Notes under the pieces: generated by a model
Told to the model about the DNA's origin: nothing
Seen by the model: the letters and a program-made list of their open reading frames with translations, nothing else
The model's database searches: none
In this document: one piece after another, positions 6,229 to 8,645 of the stretch
Layout of the letters: the number at the start of each line of letters is the position of its first letter
Position numbering within the stretch: the first letter of the stretch is position 1
Translations under genes and position numbers: made by a program
NCBI GenBank assembly: GCA_036011305.1
Contig: DASCNA010000210.1
Location: 1 to 8,645, forward strand
DNA from: DASCNA01 sp036011305
Lineage (GTDB): Bacteria; Verrucomicrobiota; Lentisphaeria; Victivallales; GWF2-38-69
Length of the DNA: 8,645 bases
Reading direction: 5' to 3'

Positions 6229-6498
6229 ATGAATAATAAACCTGATCCAATGGAGTTATTTAAAGAAGCTGCATTTAAATATAAGACGACATCAAAGTCA
6301 TGTATTGACGAATATAGGAATACATTAGTAGCTTTACATATTAAAAGAACTAATAAAAAAGATATGTTAAATTTTCTAATAAAACGTGGTGTTAAAACAA
6401 GTTATACTGCATTATGGAAATACTTAAATAAAAAGCCTATTACTAATGAAGAAATAAACAACATTATGAAATTAATAGAGAAGAATAGCAATGGATAA
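6229..6498 (+). CDS. Small helix-turn-helix-like protein, first of two paralogues
   Basis: This 89-aa protein opens the rightward operon, divergent from the relaxase gene. Residues 9-30 (ELFKEAA, then KSCIDEYR) are followed by a segment reading LVALHIKRTNKKDMLNFLIK, then RGVKTSYTALWKYLNKKPIT. That spacing (helix, short turn, helix, 'G(V/I)' turn, helix ending YL) is typical of small HTH proteins on mobile elements. The protein at 7368 shares the same architecture: MNN start, F..A, KS..DEYR, YL.K.PIT..E. Only a weak purine stretch (AGAAG) precedes the ATG. The stop overlaps the next gene by 8 nt, implying translational coupling. A role as oriT accessory or autoregulator is inferred from its position beside the palindromes; it does not look like the ribbon-helix-helix TrwA. 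Confidence 0.65.
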   Translation: MNNKPDPMELFKEAAFKYKTTSKSCIDEYRNTLVALHIKRTNKKDMLNFLIKRGVKTSYTALWKYLNKKPITNEEINNIMKLIEKNSNG

Positions 6499-7366
6499 TA
6501 TTTCAATTAAAGCAACTTTATTAAATATTGGTAATAAAGAAATAGATTTATTGAAAAAAAAGTACAATATTAAAGACATTGAAACGGCTTTAACACTTTT
6601 AGAGAATTCAATAAATAATAACGAAACAATTAAATCAAATAAAGAATATTTATTAAATCACTTAAAAAAATGCAAATCTTCTAAAAGTATTATTAATGAT
6701 AGTATTATTAGTGATGTTAAAATAAATGCGCATAAACTAACAGAATATATTTCTAAATATAACAATAAATATATTAAAGAAAAACTAGAGCTATCAATAA
6801 AATTAGCTTCTCAATTCAAAATATCTAATACAGATTCATTATTTTATTTTTTAGTAGAAAACGATGATTCATATATCAAAAATGATAAACCAAGTTCTGA
6901 GAAAAATATTTTTAATCAACTCGAAAAAATTAATAAAACTATTGAATACATGAAAACTTCATATTTAGAAATAAATGATGATTTAATTGAGAAATATATT
7001 GTTGAAACTAATCATATAGTTGATAAAGTTCAAAATAGCAGTCTAAAGAATCTCATACCAAAATATAATGAGATGTATGAAGAGTTAGATAAGAAAAAGG
7101 CAGGATTTATTAGCAAAGTAATTAGTGAAAATATTTCTACATATAAAACAAGTAGCCTAAATATATTATATATACTTATTATTGGATTATTCTTGGGTAT
7201 ATTTTGCGGAATATATATGCAACCTCTTATATTAATTATTGCTAATAAATTTAGTTTGACTTTTTATATATTCACAATTACAACAATGTTATTTCCTTTA
7301 ATTTCAGGTATATTTATTACATTATTAATTAAAGCCAAAATATTTAAAAAAAAGAAAAGGATATAA
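6491..7366 (+). CDS. Two-pass inner-membrane protein with long cytoplasmic helical N-domain
   Basis: I do not recognise this 291-aa protein as a named family. Residues 8-60 (LLNIGNKEIDLLKKKYNIKD, ending SNKEYLLNHLKKCK) resemble a helical motif seen at the ends of some replication-initiator and DnaD-like proteins (G....A..L...Y....I...I..., then NP.GYL...LK), which is suggestive only. Residues 75-215 are rich in Lys, Asn, Glu and Ile and look all-helical with coiled-coil potential (for example 140-180). Two membrane segments follow, about 223-243 and 255-281, and the tail KAKIFKKKKRI is strongly basic. By the positive-inside rule both ends are cytoplasmic. The start overlaps the previous stop (ATGGATAA), and the next gene starts 1 nt after its stop, so it is a core operon member. 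It may anchor the AAA+ ATPase or the transfer complex to the membrane; that is inference. Confidence 0.7.
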   Translation: MDNISIKATLLNIGNKEIDLLKKKYNIKDIETALTLLENSINNNETIKSNKEYLLNHLKKCKSSKSIINDSIISDVKINAHKLTEYISKYNNKYIKEKLELSIKLASQFKISNTDSLFYFLVENDDSYIKNDKPSSEKNIFNQLEKINKTIEYMKTSYLEINDDLIEKYIVETNHIVDKVQNSSLKNLIPKYNEMYEELDKKKAGFISKVISENISTYKTSSLNILYILIIGLFLGIFCGIYMQPLILIIANKFSLTFYIFTITTMLFPLISGIFITLLIKAKIFKKKKRI

Positions 7367-7367
7367 G

Positions 7368-7622
7368 ATGAATAATTTAGTAAACTCAGAGGAAATATTC
7401 AACAAGGCTATCGCATTAAAAAGTGAAAATAAAAGTGTTTGTGATGAATACAGAAAAAGTATTGTGCTTTTGAAATTAAGAGGTAAATCACTAAAAGTGA
7501 TAGAGACATTTTTTCATGATAATAATATAAAAATACAGGGATGGAAAATAACATCTTACTTAAAGAAATCACCAATAACAGATAAAGAAAAATCAGAATT
7601 AAAAAAATATCTTAAGCAATAA
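7368..7622 (+). CDS. Small helix-turn-helix-like protein, second paralogue
   Basis: This 84-aa protein is a diverged paralogue of the one at 6229. It shares MNN at the start, E.F..A, KSVCDEYR (22-29), a segment IVLLKLRGKSLKVIETFF followed by a turn and a helix ending SYLKKSPIT, and a charged C-terminal helix. The motif 'L..rGkS.k.Ie.Ff' followed by 'i.i..w.i..YL' fits an HTH in which the small helix-turn sets up DNA contact. AAGG (7357-7360) lies 7 nt before the ATG. The gene begins one base after the membrane-protein stop and ends 6 nt before the AAA+ gene, so it is co-transcribed. The two paralogues may form a heterodimer or bind different sites; nothing in the sequence decides this. Confidence 0.65.
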   Translation: MNNLVNSEEIFNKAIALKSENKSVCDEYRKSIVLLKLRGKSLKVIETFFHDNNIKIQGWKITSYLKKSPITDKEKSELKKYLKQ

Positions 7623-7628
7623 TATATT

Positions 7629-8543
7629 ATGAATAACAACAATAAATATTCAAAACTTTCTAATTTGGAGAAACATATTAATTCAAAAATAATTGGTCAA
7701 TATGAAGTAATACCAAAATTAGTTGAGACATTACGGATCGGAGAAATGGGACTAGCTGATAAAGATAGACCAAAGGGATCTTTTCTTTTTCTTGGACCAC
7801 CAGGAGTCGGAAAAACAGAAACTGTAAAAGTCTTTACAGAATATTTATTCGGTAATGATCACTTATATAGATTTGATATGTCTGAATATATGCATTTTGA
7901 TAGTGTAAAAGAATTTAGAGGTGATGAAACAGGATCATCTGGAAGACTTGGTCAAATACTTAATGCTAATAAATATGGTACACTTTTATTTGATGAAATG
8001 GAGAAAGCCCATAAACAAATTATGGATTTATTTCTACAAATATTAGATGCTGCAAGAATAACTTTAGGCAATGGAGAGACTTATGATTTACATAACTATT
8101 ATATAGTTTTTACTTCCAATATCGGGGCAAAAGAAATAAATCCTAATATAAAAAATATCGAAACAATGTATAGGGCTATTCAAACAGAAATTTCAAAGCA
8201 ATTAAGAAGAGAATTTATAGATCGTCTTAGTTTAGGAATTTGTATTTTTAAAAACCTTTCTATTGATGAAAAAGATCAGATTGCATTAAATATTTTTAAT
8301 AATGAACTTAATAGATTAAAAGAAAAAGGTTATTACTTAGACTATGAAGATAATGCTTTTTTAAATCTAAAAGAACGAGGAATTTCGAAAGAAAAAGGTA
8401 TAAGAATGTTAAGAGATATTATCCAACGCTCAATTAATGGAGCCATCTGTGACTGTGTTATTGATAAACAGGCCAGTGGTTCAGGTACCTTATATTATTC
8501 AAAAAATGAAAATAAAATTAAAATAAAAAACAGTCCATTATAA
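7629..8543 (+). CDS. Stand-alone ClpB/ClpA D2-type AAA+ ATPase
   Basis: This 304-aa protein consists of one HCLR-clade AAA+ module plus its C-terminal small domain. Visible motifs: IIGQ.E.I (21-28), Walker A GPPGVGKTE (56-64), the DMSEYM segment (83-88), Walker B LLFDEMEKAH (119-128), LFLQILDAARITLGNG (134-149), sensor-1 TSNIG (162-166), arginine-finger segment REFIDRL (194-200) and sensor-2 KGIRML (256-261). It lacks the Clp N-domain, first ATPase ring and middle domain, and I see no ClpP-binding IGL/IGF loop. Where Clp D2 rings have an APPGYVG-type pore loop it has GDETGSSGRLG (98-108), without an aromatic residue. ATPase activity should be intact, but ordinary polypeptide threading is doubtful. 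There is no real Shine-Dalgarno site at the ATG at 7629, 6 nt after the previous stop, so coupling is likely. It is the last complete gene of the operon. A transfer-complex remodelling role is inference. Confidence 0.85.
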   Translation: MNNNNKYSKLSNLEKHINSKIIGQYEVIPKLVETLRIGEMGLADKDRPKGSFLFLGPPGVGKTETVKVFTEYLFGNDHLYRFDMSEYMHFDSVKEFRGDETGSSGRLGQILNANKYGTLLFDEMEKAHKQIMDLFLQILDAARITLGNGETYDLHNYYIVFTSNIGAKEINPNIKNIETMYRAIQTEISKQLRREFIDRLSLGICIFKNLSIDEKDQIALNIFNNELNRLKEKGYYLDYEDNAFLNLKERGISKEKGIRMLRDIIQRSINGAICDCVIDKQASGSGTLYYSKNENKIKIKNSPL

Positions 8544-8583
8544 ATTCTAATGAAAGAATGTTTGAATTATTTTAGCATCAATA

Positions 8584-8645
8584 ATGAAACCTGGATATAA
8601 AATAAATGAAATTGATTGTTACTTCGGAGGCAAAGGAGGCTCAGG
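8584..8645 (+). CDS. Start of a probable ParA/MinD-type P-loop ATPase, cut by the window end
   Basis: From the ATG at 8584 the frame reads MKPGYKINEIDCYFGGKGGS plus G and runs off the window. GGKGGSG matches the deviant Walker A (KGGxGK[ST]) of ParA/MinD/TraL-type ATPases, with the expected short N-terminal strand before it. These proteins segregate or position plasmid DNA and protein complexes. Neither this ATG nor the next one has a strong ribosome binding site. An overlapping ATG at 8606 in another frame reads MKLIVTS before continuing EAKEAQ, and MKLIVTS joined to GGKGGSG would be an even more typical ParA start. That needs one extra base near 8624-8626, so a frameshift or base error is possible. 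The type is suggested by the motif only; most of the gene lies outside the window. Confidence 0.45.
   Translation, partial: MKPGYKINEIDCYFGGKGGS

Noticed and set aside
8550..8600. Short ORF MKECLNYFSINNETWI after the AAA+ gene
   Set aside because: It has only 16 codons, no ribosome binding site, and overlaps the start of the P-loop ATPase frame.
1..8645. CRISPR arrays, tRNA or rRNA genes, insertion sequences
   Set aside because: I found no regularly spaced repeats, no cloverleaf-like or rRNA-like conserved segments, and no transposase motifs or terminal inverted repeats.

Overview
This is a very AT-rich bacterial window that reads as part of a conjugative plasmid or integrative conjugative element. 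The anchor is a full-length MobF (TrwC/TraI-type) relaxase-helicase on the minus strand (3094-5997). On the other side of a structured 230-bp divergent intergenic region lies a plus-strand operon: two related small helix-turn-helix-like proteins, a two-pass membrane protein, a single-ring ClpB/ClpA-D2-type AAA+ ATPase, and the first codons of what looks like a ParA/MinD-type P-loop ATPase cut by the window edge. Normal stop codons are used throughout. The AsmA-type envelope protein implies a diderm (Gram-negative) host. From memory, the AsmA-like protein and the relaxase N-terminus look like the versions seen in PVC-group bacteria (Lentisphaerae/Verrucomicrobia), but the phylum cannot be fixed by eye.

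Left part (1-3093, plus strand): an ArdC-type antirestriction protein (39-983); a 286-bp gap holding a good sigma70-like promoter; a short plasmid-type SSB with no acidic tail (1270-1626); a small two-module HTH protein (1746-2102) that forms a tight pair with an AsmA-like membrane-anchored protein (2112-2885); and a small membrane-protein ORF with a strong ribosome binding site that is broken by stops and shifts (2949-3089). ardC and ssb are typical leading-region genes, which protect and coat incoming single-stranded plasmid DNA.

Divergent region (5998-6228): a concentric imperfect palindrome centred at about 6050, with a second hairpin beside it. It carries TGTCTAT on both strands, resembling the nic core of the R388 (TrwC) oriT, and it overlaps a plausible promoter for the relaxase gene. 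Further right are a 10-bp direct repeat and a 16-bp perfect palindrome in front of the plus-strand operon. I interpret this as a candidate oriT plus operator region.

The working model is as follows. The relaxase nicks in the divergent region, and if the minus strand is nicked at the R388-like site the relaxase, ssb and ardC side enters the recipient first. The right-hand operon (HTH, membrane protein, HTH, AAA+, P-loop ATPase) is a transfer or maintenance module of unknown mechanism. It is the part of the window most likely to be undescribed, notably because the AAA+ protein lacks the usual aromatic pore loop of Clp unfoldases.
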